Positions 50,624 to 57,852 of a stretch of DNA of 64,000 nucleotides are shown in pieces. The position numbers and the translations under genes were made by a program. Location: positions 1 through 64,000 of the forward strand of contig JAMPIM010000005.1 in assembly GCA_023662705.1 (NCBI GenBank). The letters run 5' to 3'. Under the pieces are notes generated by a model. The model saw nothing but the letters and a program-made list of their open reading frames with translations. It was not told the origin of the DNA and made no database searches. The first letter of the stretch is position 1, and the number at the start of each line of letters is the position of its first letter. Source of the DNA: Candidatus Gastranaerophilales bacterium. Lineage in GTDB: Bacteria; Cyanobacteriota; Vampirovibrionia; Gastranaerophilales; Gastranaerophilaceae.

Positions 50624-51394
50624 ATGAAGTATCCGGAATTAGAAAGATTAGTTGATATCGTTGCAGCATTAAGAAGTGAGAACGGCTGTCAGTGGGATAG
50701 AGAACAGACTCATAAATCATTGCGTCCAAATATGATTGAAGAAGCTTACGAAGCAGTTGACGCAATTGATGACGGTGATGTTGCAAATCTGCGCGAAGAA
50801 CTCGGAGATGTTCTTTTGCAGGTTGTTTTGCATTCACAGATTGCAAAGGACGATAACGAGTTTGATATTGAAGACGTGGCGCGCGAATTATCCGAAAAAC
50901 TTATTCACCGTCACCCTCACGTATTTGGTGATACAAAAGTTTCTTCAACAAAAGATATTGTAGATAACTGGGATAAGCTTAAAAAAGAAGAAAAGACTTA
51001 CCGCAAATCCGTGCTTGACGGTGTTTCTAAATCACAGTCGGCATTGATGTCAGCACAAAAAATCAGTAAAAAAGTTGTTAAGGTCGGGTTTGAATGGGAC
51101 TCGGTTGAAAGTCTTCACAAATGTATTCAATCAGAATATGCAGAATTTGAAGAAGCAGTTCAATCAGGTGACAAAGACAAAATGGAAGACGAGATGGGCG
51201 ATATATTTTTCGCAACTGTCAATCTTGCACGCTGGCATAAGATAGATGCGGAACAAGCGCTTTTGAGAGCTAATAAAAAATTCACAAAACGATTCAAAAA
51301 AATGGAAGAAATAGCCGACAAGCCTTTGGAAGATTATTCTTTTGACGAATTTAACGATTTATGGAAACAAGCTAAGATTTTAGTTGAGGAGTAA
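50624..51394 (+). CDS. mazG: nucleoside triphosphate pyrophosphohydrolase MazG
   Basis: A 256-residue tandem-domain MazG that hydrolyses (d)NTPs to monophosphates and pyrophosphate, sanitising nucleotide pools. LRSENGCQWDREQTHKSLR, the EEAYEAVDAID and EELGDVLLQVV metal-binding EExxE...ExxD motifs, and a second EDEMGDIFFATVNLAR domain are visible. TATAAT at 50612-50617 ends 6 nt before ATG, with no Shine-Dalgarno, so a leaderless start. Confidence 0.96.
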   Translation: MKYPELERLVDIVAALRSENGCQWDREQTHKSLRPNMIEEAYEAVDAIDDGDVANLREELGDVLLQVVLHSQIAKDDNEFDIEDVARELSEKLIHRHPHVFGDTKVSSTKDIVDNWDKLKKEEKTYRKSVLDGVSKSQSALMSAQKISKKVVKVGFEWDSVESLHKCIQSEYAEFEEAVQSGDKDKMEDEMGDIFFATVNLARWHKIDAEQALLRANKKFTKRFKKMEEIADKPLEDYSFDEFNDLWKQAKILVEE

Positions 51395-51400
51395 ATTATT

Positions 51401-51742
51401 ATGAAAAAACTATTGAGCTTATTATTTATGTTATGTGTTTGTACTTCTGTTCAGGCAAAAGAGGCTTCAACTGCTTGTGCTTGTCATATTCTTGTACCAA
51501 CAGAAATGGATGCGATTAAACTAAAAAGTCAAATTAAAACTTTGGATGATTTTAAATATTATGCAAAATTATACTCAAAATGTCCGTCAGGTCAACGCGG
51601 CGGTGATTTGGGATGTTTTGGCAAAGGTCAGATGGTTAAACCGTTTGAAGACTATGCTTTTAACGGAAAAATAGGTGAGGTTTCCGATCCTGTTAAAACA
51701 CAGTTTGGTTATCATTTGCTGTGGGTAACAGATAGATACTAG
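51401..51742 (+). CDS. exported parvulin-type peptidyl-prolyl isomerase
   Basis: A 113-residue protein: Sec signal peptide (residues 1-19, ending VQA-KE), then one rotamase domain with ACHILVPTEMDA, SGQRGGDLGCFGKGQMVKPFE and FGYHLLWVTDR, the classical PpiC pattern. It would speed folding of exported proteins. Six bp after mazG, so cotranscribed. An extra Cys pair (CACHI) at the domain start is unusual. Confidence 0.9.
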   Translation: MKKLLSLLFMLCVCTSVQAKEASTACACHILVPTEMDAIKLKSQIKTLDDFKYYAKLYSKCPSGQRGGDLGCFGKGQMVKPFEDYAFNGKIGEVSDPVKTQFGYHLLWVTDRY

Positions 51743-51836
51743 TGCTACGCACGTAAATAAGGGACGGTGCACATTTCATAAAATTACCAACCGATTTTGT
51801 TAACTCGTCCGTGCACCTTTCGAACAAGTTACAAAT
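51740..51836 (+). repeat. dispersed intergenic repeat, copy A
   Basis: About 100 bp starting GTGCTACGC and containing GGTGCAC (51766-51772) and GTGCACC (51811-51817) as inverted arms, with CGTCC before the right arm. The reverse complement of 62283-62381 matches it along its length; there the arms read GGAGCAC/GTGCTCC, a compensatory T-A to A-T swap that supports a selected stem. Short ORFs through the element in two frames are not genes. Confidence 0.7.
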
Positions 51837-51876
51837 GAGTTCGCATTGATTGGAAATTAGGAAAGGAAAATGAACG

Positions 51877-52164
51877 ATGAAAAAGATTTTGACAACAATG
51901 GCTTTAGTTGCTGTATTAGCTTCAATGACACCTGCGTTTGCCGGTGGAACAGAAGGACGTCCGGGAGAGATTTCAGGACGTTCAGTAGGTGCTGCTGCAC
52001 TTTCACTTTTGGTATGGCCCGGTATCGGACAGGTTGTTAACGAACAGCCAAAAGATAAAAACATTACACACGCAGTACTTGGTCTTACAGGTATTTTCAG
52101 ATTCTGGTCTTGCTATGATGCCCTTGTAGACAGATCAGGCGGTGTATGGCACAATAGAATCTAA
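51877..52164 (+). CDS. small exported protein, unknown
   Basis: A 95-residue protein with a clear Sec signal peptide (MKKILTTMALVAVLASMTPAFA-GG) and a second hydrophobic segment (VGAAALSLLVWPGIGQVV, about 37-54), ending in a Trp/Cys-containing tail. Possibly a small membrane or periplasmic protein. Ribosome site GAAAGGA-like. Followed by a strong terminator; preceded by the dispersed repeat. No family recognised. Confidence 0.75.
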   Translation: MKKILTTMALVAVLASMTPAFAGGTEGRPGEISGRSVGAAALSLLVWPGIGQVVNEQPKDKNITHAVLGLTGIFRFWSCYDALVDRSGGVWHNRI

Positions 52165-52170
52165 AAAAAA

Positions 52171-52194
52171 AGCGGGCTTTGCCCGTTTTTTTTT
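52171..52194 (+). terminator. terminator after the small exported protein gene
   Basis: CGGGC/GCCCG stem with TTT loop flanked by a long A-run and nine T. Confidence 0.85.
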
Positions 52195-52212
52195 GTATGT
52201 TATAATACCCTT

Positions 52213-53106
52213 ATGAAAAATAGAATTTCCGCAAACATTGCATTATTTATGACTGCTCTTATTTGGGGGCTTGGATTTGTTTCTCAAAAAGCAGGTATGG
52301 ATCATATTGGACCGTTTACTTTTAACGCGGCAAGAAGCTTTTTAGGATGTATGAGTCTTCTTCCTATTATTTGCTGGGTAAAATATGCTAGACCTGATAT
52401 GCGAAGTGTTGCAAAAAAATTCTATCAAAGACTTAATCTTTTTAAAGCAGGATGTTTTTGTGGGTTGGCGATGTTTATTGCAATGTCAATTCAGCAGTAT
52501 AGTATTCAGTATGTTACAGCAGGTAAGTCAGGATTTATTTCTGCTTTATATATAATTTTTGTTCCTTTAATTTCAGTGTTTTTAGGTTCAAAAATTGCTA
52601 AACGAGTAATTGTTAGTGTTATTATGGCCGTTATAGGACTTTATCTTTTATGCTATCAATCAGGCGGAGGGATAAATATTTATGATATTCTTTCCCTTGT
52701 TGCAGCATTTTTCTATGGGATTCATATTTTAGTTGTTGACCATTATTCAAAAAGAGTTCATCCTGTGAAAATGTCTTGTATGCAGTTTTTGGTTGTTGGA
52801 CTTTTGTCTTTGATTCCGATGTTTTTCTTGGAAACTCCGACTGCGCAAAGTCTTATGGATTGTAAAATTCCGCTTATTTATTCAGGTATAATAACCTGCG
52901 GTATTGCATATACTTTACAAATCTACGGACAAAAATATACGCTTCCAATCTTGGCAACATTGATTCTTTGTCTGGAATCTGTTTTTGCTGTTGTGGGCGG
53001 AGCGCTTATTCTGGGTGAAGTTATGACAACGCGTGAAATTTTAGGTTGTGTATTAATGATTTCTGCTGTTATTTTAGCTAATACCAAAATGGAGCAGAGA
53101 TTTTAA
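52213..53106 (+). CDS. EamA/DMT-family transporter
   Basis: A 297-residue integral membrane protein with ten hydrophobic segments and two EamA repeats (IWGLGFVSQKAGMDHIGPFT... and the second from about 155). Family members export metabolites or amino acids; the substrate is unknown. Extended -10 TGTTATAAT ends 6 nt before the ATG with no ribosome site: leaderless. Its stop overlaps the start of the next small transporter gene (TAATG). Confidence 0.9.
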   Translation: MKNRISANIALFMTALIWGLGFVSQKAGMDHIGPFTFNAARSFLGCMSLLPIICWVKYARPDMRSVAKKFYQRLNLFKAGCFCGLAMFIAMSIQQYSIQYVTAGKSGFISALYIIFVPLISVFLGSKIAKRVIVSVIMAVIGLYLLCYQSGGGINIYDILSLVAAFFYGIHILVVDHYSKRVHPVKMSCMQFLVVGLLSLIPMFFLETPTAQSLMDCKIPLIYSGIITCGIAYTLQIYGQKYTLPILATLILCLESVFAVVGGALILGEVMTTREILGCVLMISAVILANTKMEQRF

Positions 53107-53447
53107 TGCTAAGGCAATTGCTTCCTGTGTTATTGCTTACGATTTCTAATGTTTTTATGACTTTTGCGTGGTATGGGCATTTGAAATTCAAAGGCTCTGC
53201 TTTATGGATAGTAATTCTTGTAAGCTGGGGAATTGCACTGTTTGAGTATTGTTTTCAAGTTCCTGCAAATAGAATCGGGCACGAATATTATACGGCTGCG
53301 CAGCTGAAGACTATGCAGGAAGTTATTACGCTTGTTGTGTTTAGTATTTTTTCGGTGTTGTATTTAAAAGAAGATTTTCAGTGGAATTATCTCGTAGGAT
53401 TCGGGTTGATAATTCTGGCTACGTTTTTTATTTTCAAAAAATGGTGA
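53106..53447 (+). CDS. DUF486 (DMT-like) membrane protein
   Basis: A 113-residue four-helix membrane protein with the DUF486 pattern: TFAWYGHLKF, WGIALFEYCFQVPANRIG, TAAQLKTMQEVITL. DUF486 proteins are small drug/metabolite transporter relatives of unknown substrate. Shares a base with the DMT stop codon, so the pair is translated together. Confidence 0.9.
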   Translation: MLRQLLPVLLLTISNVFMTFAWYGHLKFKGSALWIVILVSWGIALFEYCFQVPANRIGHEYYTAAQLKTMQEVITLVVFSIFSVLYLKEDFQWNYLVGFGLIILATFFIFKKW

Positions 53448-53450
53448 GGG

Positions 53451-53678
53451 TTAATTCGTTGACTTTCTTATTTCTTTAAGTCTTTTGAGTTTTTCTTTGT
53501 GTTTTTTTTCAAATCCTTTGATTGTTTTTTCACGGAATTTTATTATTCTGTTTTTAGCAATTTCAATATCTGATTTAATAGAAATTAAATCATCATCTTC
53601 TAATGAGCTTAATTCATCTTGTGCTTCAACAAGTTCATTTATTAGATTTTCGAATTGTTTTGTAATCATCATGCGCAT
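53451..53678 (-). CDS. small coiled-coil protein, island copy 2 (second gene)
   Basis: A 75-residue protein nearly identical to that at 39677-39901; only the last ~12 residues differ (FEKKHKEKLKRLKEIRKSTN). Charged, helical, probably coiled coil. Starts one base after the stop of its partner. Its own stop is 3 bp from that of the convergent DUF486 gene, and the TTTTCTACAT repeats seen at copy 1 are absent here. Confidence 0.7.
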   Translation of the reverse strand: MRMMITKQFENLINELVEAQDELSSLEDDDLISIKSDIEIAKNRIIKFREKTIKGFEKKHKEKLKRLKEIRKSTN

Positions 53679-53880
53679 TCTAAGACTCAAGATATACCTC
53701 CAATTTTTCATATTGTTTGTGAATAAAGCGAGTAATATCATTAGCCCAGTAGATTTGCATATACTCCTCATCAAACGGACATTCTTCGAGTGAAAGAATC
53801 ATATCTTCTAATATTTTGCAGTAAATATATGCGCTTAATAGTGCTTCTTTTGCGTATTTTAATGAATATTTGCGTGTTAT
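53490..53880. repeat. ~390 bp duplicated block, copy 2
   Basis: Second copy of the block at 39720-40105. Similarity ends just before the divergent HTH gene on one side and at the 3' end of the coiled-coil gene on the other. Confidence 0.8.
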
Positions 53881-53895
53881 CTTATCTATATCCAT
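53680..53895 (-). CDS. small conserved protein, island copy 2 (first gene)
   Basis: A 71-residue protein, MDIDKITRKYSLKYAKEALL then near-identical to copy 1. ATG at 53895 chosen, giving the same length as copy 1. Divergent from a pair of XRE genes with which it shares the promoter gap. Function unknown; its preservation in two copies with divergent HTH neighbours suggests a control module. Confidence 0.7.
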   Translation of the reverse strand: MDIDKITRKYSLKYAKEALLSAYIYCKILEDMILSLEECPFDEEYMQIYWANDITRFIHKQYEKLEVYLES

Positions 53896-53906
53896 AAATA
53901 ATCTCA

Positions 53907-53940
53907 ATGGTGCTTATACGCTAGTGGTGACTTATGAGCA
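53907..53940 (+). promoter_or_regulatory. repeated upstream element of XRE pair, copy 1
   Basis: ATGGTGCTTATACGCTAGTG followed by GTGACTTATGAG; matches 54231-54262. It holds two direct GGTG half-sites about 18 bp apart. TATCAT at 53948-53953 ends 6 nt before the ATG at 53960. Confidence 0.55.
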
Positions 53941-53959
53941 CAAGACTTATCATAATACT

Positions 53960-54190
53960 ATGGATTTTGAAAAAGACATCTATACTAAACTTGGAAAAAA
54001 TATTCGAAAGTACAGACTAGCAAAAAACTTGTCACAAGAAAAGCTATCTGAGCTTTTAGATGCTAATTCGAAATACATTGGTCACGTTGAGCGTGTTGAA
54101 CGTTATATAAGTTTGAAAAAGTTAATTCAACTTTCTCAAATTGTTGACACCCCGCTTAATATGCTTTTTGATTTTCAAGATAAAGTTTAG
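53960..54190 (+). CDS. small XRE-family HTH regulator
   Basis: A 76-residue HTH protein (LSQEKLSELLDANSKYIGHVERVE, QIVDTPLNMLF). Start at 53960 (MDFEKDIYTK); an upstream in-frame start at 53870 would run through the control element. The ATG lies 20 nt after that element and no Shine-Dalgarno is visible. Paralogue of the next gene. Confidence 0.85.
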   Translation: MDFEKDIYTKLGKNIRKYRLAKNLSQEKLSELLDANSKYIGHVERVERYISLKKLIQLSQIVDTPLNMLFDFQDKV

Positions 54191-54230
54191 ATTTTATTTA
54201 TTATGTACAAGCTAAAAACTTTGTCTTTAG

Positions 54231-54262
54231 ATGGTGCTTATATAGCAGTGGTGCTCTATAAG
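54231..54262 (+). promoter_or_regulatory. repeated upstream element of XRE pair, copy 2
   Basis: ATGGTGCTTATATAGCAGTG then GTGCTCTATAAG; second copy of the 53907-53940 element, 20 nt before the next XRE start. TATAAT at 54271-54276 ends 6 nt before the ATG at 54283. Confidence 0.55.
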
Positions 54263-54282
54263 TATATAGATATAATTATTTT

Positions 54283-54528
54283 ATGTCAAGTTTTGAGGAT
54301 TATTTCTATAAGGGAATTGCAGGTAAAATACGGGAAATACGTATTAAAAAGGGGCTTACGCAAGAAAAATTATCAGAAATGCTTTCAAAAAATGAAAAAT
54401 ATATCGGGCATATTGAGCGCTGTGAGCGAAAAATGAGTAATACAATGATTATAAAATTGCTCGATTTGTGGAAACTGCAACCAAACGATTTTTTTAATTT
54501 CCCAAATCCTTATATTTGGAAAAATTGA
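54283..54528 (+). CDS. small XRE-family HTH regulator, tandem paralogue
   Basis: An 81-residue HTH protein (LTQEKLSEMLSKNEKYIGHIER, LWKLQPNDFFNF). Shares EKLSE.L..N.KYIGH.ER with the upstream paralogue. A competing frame at 54203-54436 is a shadow. Probable leaderless mRNA from the TATAAT 6 nt upstream. Confidence 0.85.
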   Translation: MSSFEDYFYKGIAGKIREIRIKKGLTQEKLSEMLSKNEKYIGHIERCERKMSNTMIIKLLDLWKLQPNDFFNFPNPYIWKN

Positions 54529-54564
54529 TTCAGCTAAATATTGTTTTTTAATATGATCAGATAC

Positions 54565-54593
54565 TTGACAAATAGTGAATTATAGTAAATAAT
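54565..54593 (+). promoter_or_regulatory. promoter for a candidate antitoxin RNA
   Basis: Perfect TTGACA at 54565-54570 and AATAAT at 54588-54593 (17 bp spacer), pointing to a transcript starting near 54600 with no ORF of its own. It runs towards, and overlaps, the minus-strand small peptide gene. Confidence 0.5.
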
Positions 54594-54599
54594 GAAAGC

Positions 54600-54715
54600 A
54601 TAGGGGGAAGCCCCCGACAGATTCGCAAAAAGGTGTCGAGGACTTCACTTAGTACCCTATGAATGAGTTTTTAATGCTACTACGAGCATAGTCAATGCTA
54701 CGAGTAGCATTATTA
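54600..54715 (+). ncRNA. candidate antisense RNA overlapping a small hydrophobic peptide gene
   Basis: Expected product of the TTGACA promoter. It would begin with a structured segment: CATAGGG at 54599-54605 pairs with CCCTATG at 54655-54661, with GGGGGAAGCCCCC and CGACA...TGTCG hairpins inside. It ends in AATGCTACT...AGTAGCATT (stem 9 bp) followed by a T-rich ATTATTTT, which could be its terminator. The RNA would be complementary to the 3' half and coding part of the peptide mRNA. No transcription data; inference from sequence. Confidence 0.45.
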
Positions 54716-54728
54716 TTTTGTCAATCAT
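54657..54728 (-). CDS. 23-residue hydrophobic peptide, candidate type I toxin
   Basis: A short ORF (MIDKIIMLLVALTMLVVALK, then THS) forming one hydrophobic helix with charged ends, the design of Fst/Ldr/TxpA-type membrane toxins. The ribosome site is exceptionally strong (GGAAGGAAGGG, 6-7 nt upstream). It lies in the ~385 bp stretch between the last XRE gene and plsY that otherwise holds no gene. An opposing promoter and structured antisense RNA cover it. Not a sequence family I can name. It contains an internal MLLVAL/MLVVAL repeat. Confidence 0.55.
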   Translation of the reverse strand: MIDKIIMLLVALTMLVVALKTHS

Positions 54729-54807
54729 AGTCTTACCCTTCCTTCCTAGCCACCGATTTCTTAGTAAAACGTGTGTGGGCAAAGGCTGGTGGTACTACCC
54801 AAGCAAT

Positions 54808-54836
54808 ATTATATAATAAAATTGCCGTTGCGTAAA
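54808..54836 (-). promoter_or_regulatory. promoter of the small peptide gene
   Basis: On the minus strand TTTACG (54836-54831), 17 bp spacer, TATAAT (54813-54808); start of transcription near 54801 leaves a ~73 nt leader with CCACC/GGTGG and TGGG/CCCA inverted segments that may fold before the ribosome site. Confidence 0.45.
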
Positions 54837-54880
54837 TTATATCCTACAAATTGACAAGATAACGTAGCAATATTTGTTTA

Positions 54881-54889
54881 TGCTATAAT
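54881..54889 (+). promoter_or_regulatory. extended -10 promoter for plsY
   Basis: TGCTATAAT (54881-54889), 24 nt before the plsY ATG, with AAGGAG in between. Confidence 0.55.
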
Positions 54890-54913
54890 CAATAAAAATG
54901 GCAAGGAGCAAGT

Positions 54914-55522
54914 ATGATTAATTCGATTTTACAACTTTTGGCGACACTTTTTTTAGCTTATATAATCGGTTCTATTCCTACAGGGTATTTAATCGTTAAA
55001 ACAAAAACAGGTCAGGATATTAGAACAATAGGTTCAGGCTCTACAGGTGCAACAAATGTAAAACGCGTTTTGGGCAAAAAATGGTTTTTTATTGTAATGG
55101 CGCTTGATGCTCTTAAAGGTGCATTACCTGTTATTTTAGCAAAACTTTTTGTGACTGCGGGTGTTTCATTAGGCTTAGCTCCTGTTATTGCTGCTGTTGC
55201 GGTTATTATCGGTCACAGCAAATCATGTTTTCTCGGGTTTAAGGGCGGCAAATCCGTTGCCTCAGGTGTTGGTACAATCTTAGCTCTCAATTGGATGGTC
55301 GGATTAATAATCGCTGTTGTTTGGGGAATTATTACTTATTCAACAAAATATGTTTCAGTAGGTTCAATGATTGCTTTATTTATTTCGCCGTTCTTGATGT
55401 ATTTTTTAGGCGCACCGGTTGCTTTTATAGGATATTGCGCGCTTGGAGCGGTTTATATTATTTATCTTCACAGAGAAAATATTAAAAGATTAATCGCAGG
55501 AAACGAAAACAAAGTAAGATAG
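54914..55522 (+). CDS. plsY: acyl-phosphate:glycerol-3-phosphate acyltransferase
   Basis: A 202-residue membrane enzyme that makes lysophosphatidic acid from acyl-phosphate and glycerol-3-phosphate, first step of phospholipid synthesis. GSIPTGYLIVK, IRTIGSGSTGATNVKRVLG, and GHSKSCFLGFKGGKSVASG match the three conserved PlsY motifs. Five to seven membrane helices. Single gene with own promoter. Confidence 0.97.
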   Translation: MINSILQLLATLFLAYIIGSIPTGYLIVKTKTGQDIRTIGSGSTGATNVKRVLGKKWFFIVMALDALKGALPVILAKLFVTAGVSLGLAPVIAAVAVIIGHSKSCFLGFKGGKSVASGVGTILALNWMVGLIIAVVWGIITYSTKYVSVGSMIALFISPFLMYFLGAPVAFIGYCALGAVYIIYLHRENIKRLIAGNENKVR

Positions 55523-55612
55523 TTTTCGTTACAAAAGTAAATATCTTTGAATTAAATTTCTATTAATTGTAGAATAGAAAAAAGGACATATTTTAGGTTA
55601 AAAGAGAGAAAA

Positions 55613-56101
55613 ATGAATTATCACAACATTACAAAAGAAGATATGCTGAACGGCGATGGTTTAAGAGTAGTTTTATGGGTTTCCGGCTGCACCCACCATT
55701 GCAAAAATTGTCAAAACCCGATTACTTGGGATGTTGCAGGCGGACTTCTTTTTGATGAAGAAGCTGAAAAAGAATTGTTTGATGCTCTCAAAAAACCTTA
55801 TATTTCAGGAATTACTTTCTCGGGCGGTGATCCTTTGCATCCGTTTAACAGAGAAGAAGTTTTCAGATTAATCAAAAAAATCAGAACAGAGCTTCCTAAT
55901 AAAACTATTTGGCTTTATACAGGTTTCTTGTGGGAAGAAATTAAGGATATTCCTGAAATCGCAGACATTGATGTTCTTTGTGAAGGTAAGTTTGTAGAAG
56001 AGCTTTTGGATAACAAACTTCACTGGGTTGGAAGTTCTAATCAACGTGTTATGGATATCAAAAAAACTCTTGAATCAGGCGAAGTGGTATTACACAATTA
56101 G
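55613..56101 (+). CDS. nrdG: anaerobic ribonucleotide reductase activating protein-like radical SAM enzyme
   Basis: A 162-residue radical SAM protein. N-terminal LNGDGLRVVLWVSGC and the cluster motif CTHHCKNC (CxxxCxxC), followed by FSGGDPLHP, are the NrdG pattern. NrdG generates the glycyl radical of the class III reductase NrdD under anoxia. nrdD is not in the window, so the pairing is inferred by family only. AGAGAG ribosome site. Confidence 0.92.
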   Translation: MNYHNITKEDMLNGDGLRVVLWVSGCTHHCKNCQNPITWDVAGGLLFDEEAEKELFDALKKPYISGITFSGGDPLHPFNREEVFRLIKKIRTELPNKTIWLYTGFLWEEIKDIPEIADIDVLCEGKFVEELLDNKLHWVGSSNQRVMDIKKTLESGEVVLHN

Positions 56102-56168
56102 ATTGATTTGTAAAAATCCCATGCTTTTGGTATAATACTGCTACAATAAGTTTATTTGGGAGGAGTGT

Positions 56169-57848
56169 ATGAAAGATAGACAAAGTAATGTTCTTTCGTT
56201 GTTGGAAGACAAAACAAATGATTATGCGCGTAAAATCGCATTAGGGATTAAAACAGGTTTTGGCTGGAATGAACTTACTTTTGACGGTTTAGGTCTTTTA
56301 TCAAGAAGATTGGCGTCTTATCTTATCAATGACTTAGGGATTCAAAAAGGCGAAAAGCTTGCGATTCTTTCCGAATCTAAACCTGAATTCGGGGTTTGTG
56401 TTTTTGCATCAGTTCTTGCAGGTACTATTACCGTTCCTCTTGATATTAAACTAACAAAATATGAATTAACTTCTATTCTTTCAGATTGTCTTCCTTCTGT
56501 AATGTTGGTTTCTCAAAACTATATTGAAAAAGCTAAAGAATTACAGCAAGCAGTTCCTTCTATTAAACATATTATTGTTATGGATGAACGTCCTGTATCA
56601 GATGACGGTTTGCAGAGTATTTATACACTTCCTATGAACTATACCTGCAAATGGAGACATCGTGCAAGAAAATCAAGAATGTTTATTATTTATACATCAG
56701 GTACAACAGGTGCTCCAAAAGGTGTTGAGACAACATTCGGAAATATCTTAGCTCAGCTTAAAGATTTAAAAATAATGTTTGAACCTGTTTTCCCTAAAAA
56801 AGGTAATGTAAGAATTTTATCAATCTTGCCTATGAACCACCTTTTTGAGATGACAGTTGGTTTTGCTACGTTCTTGAACTTTGGTTATTCGGTTTATTAT
56901 ACCCAGAGTTTGAAACCGAAAGATTGTTTGAATATGATTAAGGATAAAAAGATTCAGTTTATGATTCTTGTTCCTGCGTTTTTAAGATTATTAAAAACAA
57001 CTTTGGAAGCTGAAATTAAAAAAGCTCCGAAGTTCTATCAGCAAACATTCCCTATCAGATATCATATTGCTAAGTTTTTGCCGTACAGATGGATTAAAAA
57101 ACTTATGTTTAAACGCTTGCACGACTGTTTTGGCGGAAGTTTTAAAGCTTGTTTATCAGGCGGTGCGCCTTATGACTTTGAGGTTGCAAAATTCTTTAGA
57201 AGAATCGGTATTGAGGTATATGAAGGTTATGGTTTAACCGAAACCAGTCCTGTTGCAACACTTAACGTAGAAAAAAATCGTGATTTGCGCTCTGTTGGGA
57301 AACTTTTACCAAGCTTTGAAGGTAAAATTGACCCTAATACAGGAGAACTTTTGCTTAAAGGGCCTTCAATTATGAAAGGATATCACCATCAGCCTGAGTT
57401 AACGGCAGAGGTTATTGATGAAGAAGGTTTCTTCCATACAGGTGATATTGCAAAAATTGATGACCAGCGCCGAGTTTATATCACAGGCAGAATTAAAAAT
57501 ATGATTGTTCTTTCAGGCGGTAAAAAAGTTTTTCCTGAAGAAGTTGAAGCAGTAATGGAAAAGAGCGATAAGTTTGCAGAATACTGTGTGTTTGGTGTAT
57601 CACGCGAAGGCGGAGCAAAAGACGGTACGGAAGATATTGCGATTGTTGTTGTTCCAAAAGACGAGTTAAAAGAACAGTATTCTAAAGAAGAACTTGAAAA
57701 AGTTATGAAAGAAGAAGTTAAACGACTTTCAAAACAACTTGCTCCGTATAAACGTCCGATTAATGTGACTGTGTTATATCAAGCTCTTCCAAGAACTACT
57801 ACAAGAAAAGTTCAACGTAGAAAAGTAAAAGAGTTAATTCAGGCATAA
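56169..57848 (+). CDS. AMP-dependent long-chain acyl-CoA ligase
   Basis: A 559-residue ANL-superfamily enzyme. P-loop FIIYTSGTTGAPKGVETT, the EVYEGYGLTETSPVAT motif, TGDIAKIDDQRRVYITGRIKNMIV and the lysine near the C-terminus are present. A hydrophobic/basic middle (RWIKKLMFKRLHDCF) suggests membrane association. It would activate fatty acids (or aryl acids) with ATP and CoA. GGGAGGAG ribosome site. UDG gene follows 4 bp after its stop, so they are cotranscribed. Confidence 0.9.
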   Translation: MKDRQSNVLSLLEDKTNDYARKIALGIKTGFGWNELTFDGLGLLSRRLASYLINDLGIQKGEKLAILSESKPEFGVCVFASVLAGTITVPLDIKLTKYELTSILSDCLPSVMLVSQNYIEKAKELQQAVPSIKHIIVMDERPVSDDGLQSIYTLPMNYTCKWRHRARKSRMFIIYTSGTTGAPKGVETTFGNILAQLKDLKIMFEPVFPKKGNVRILSILPMNHLFEMTVGFATFLNFGYSVYYTQSLKPKDCLNMIKDKKIQFMILVPAFLRLLKTTLEAEIKKAPKFYQQTFPIRYHIAKFLPYRWIKKLMFKRLHDCFGGSFKACLSGGAPYDFEVAKFFRRIGIEVYEGYGLTETSPVATLNVEKNRDLRSVGKLLPSFEGKIDPNTGELLLKGPSIMKGYHHQPELTAEVIDEEGFFHTGDIAKIDDQRRVYITGRIKNMIVLSGGKKVFPEEVEAVMEKSDKFAEYCVFGVSREGGAKDGTEDIAIVVVPKDELKEQYSKEELEKVMKEEVKRLSKQLAPYKRPINVTVLYQALPRTTTRKVQRRKVKELIQA

Positions 57849-57852
57849 ATTT

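Noticed and set aside
51693..52064. 123-codon minus-strand ORF with TDEL and MKCAP segments
   Set aside because: Its similarity to a plus-strand ORF at 62289-62474 comes from the shared dispersed repeat; frames are not conserved beyond the element and it overlaps real genes.
54203..54436. 77-codon ORF overlapping the last XRE gene
   Set aside because: Different frame, begins inside the repeated control element, has no domain; the XRE frame at 54283 is clearly coding.
55510..55530. Terminator after plsY
   Set aside because: ACGAAAAC and GTTTTCGT could pair, but there is no T-run after the stem and the left arm is inside the coding region.
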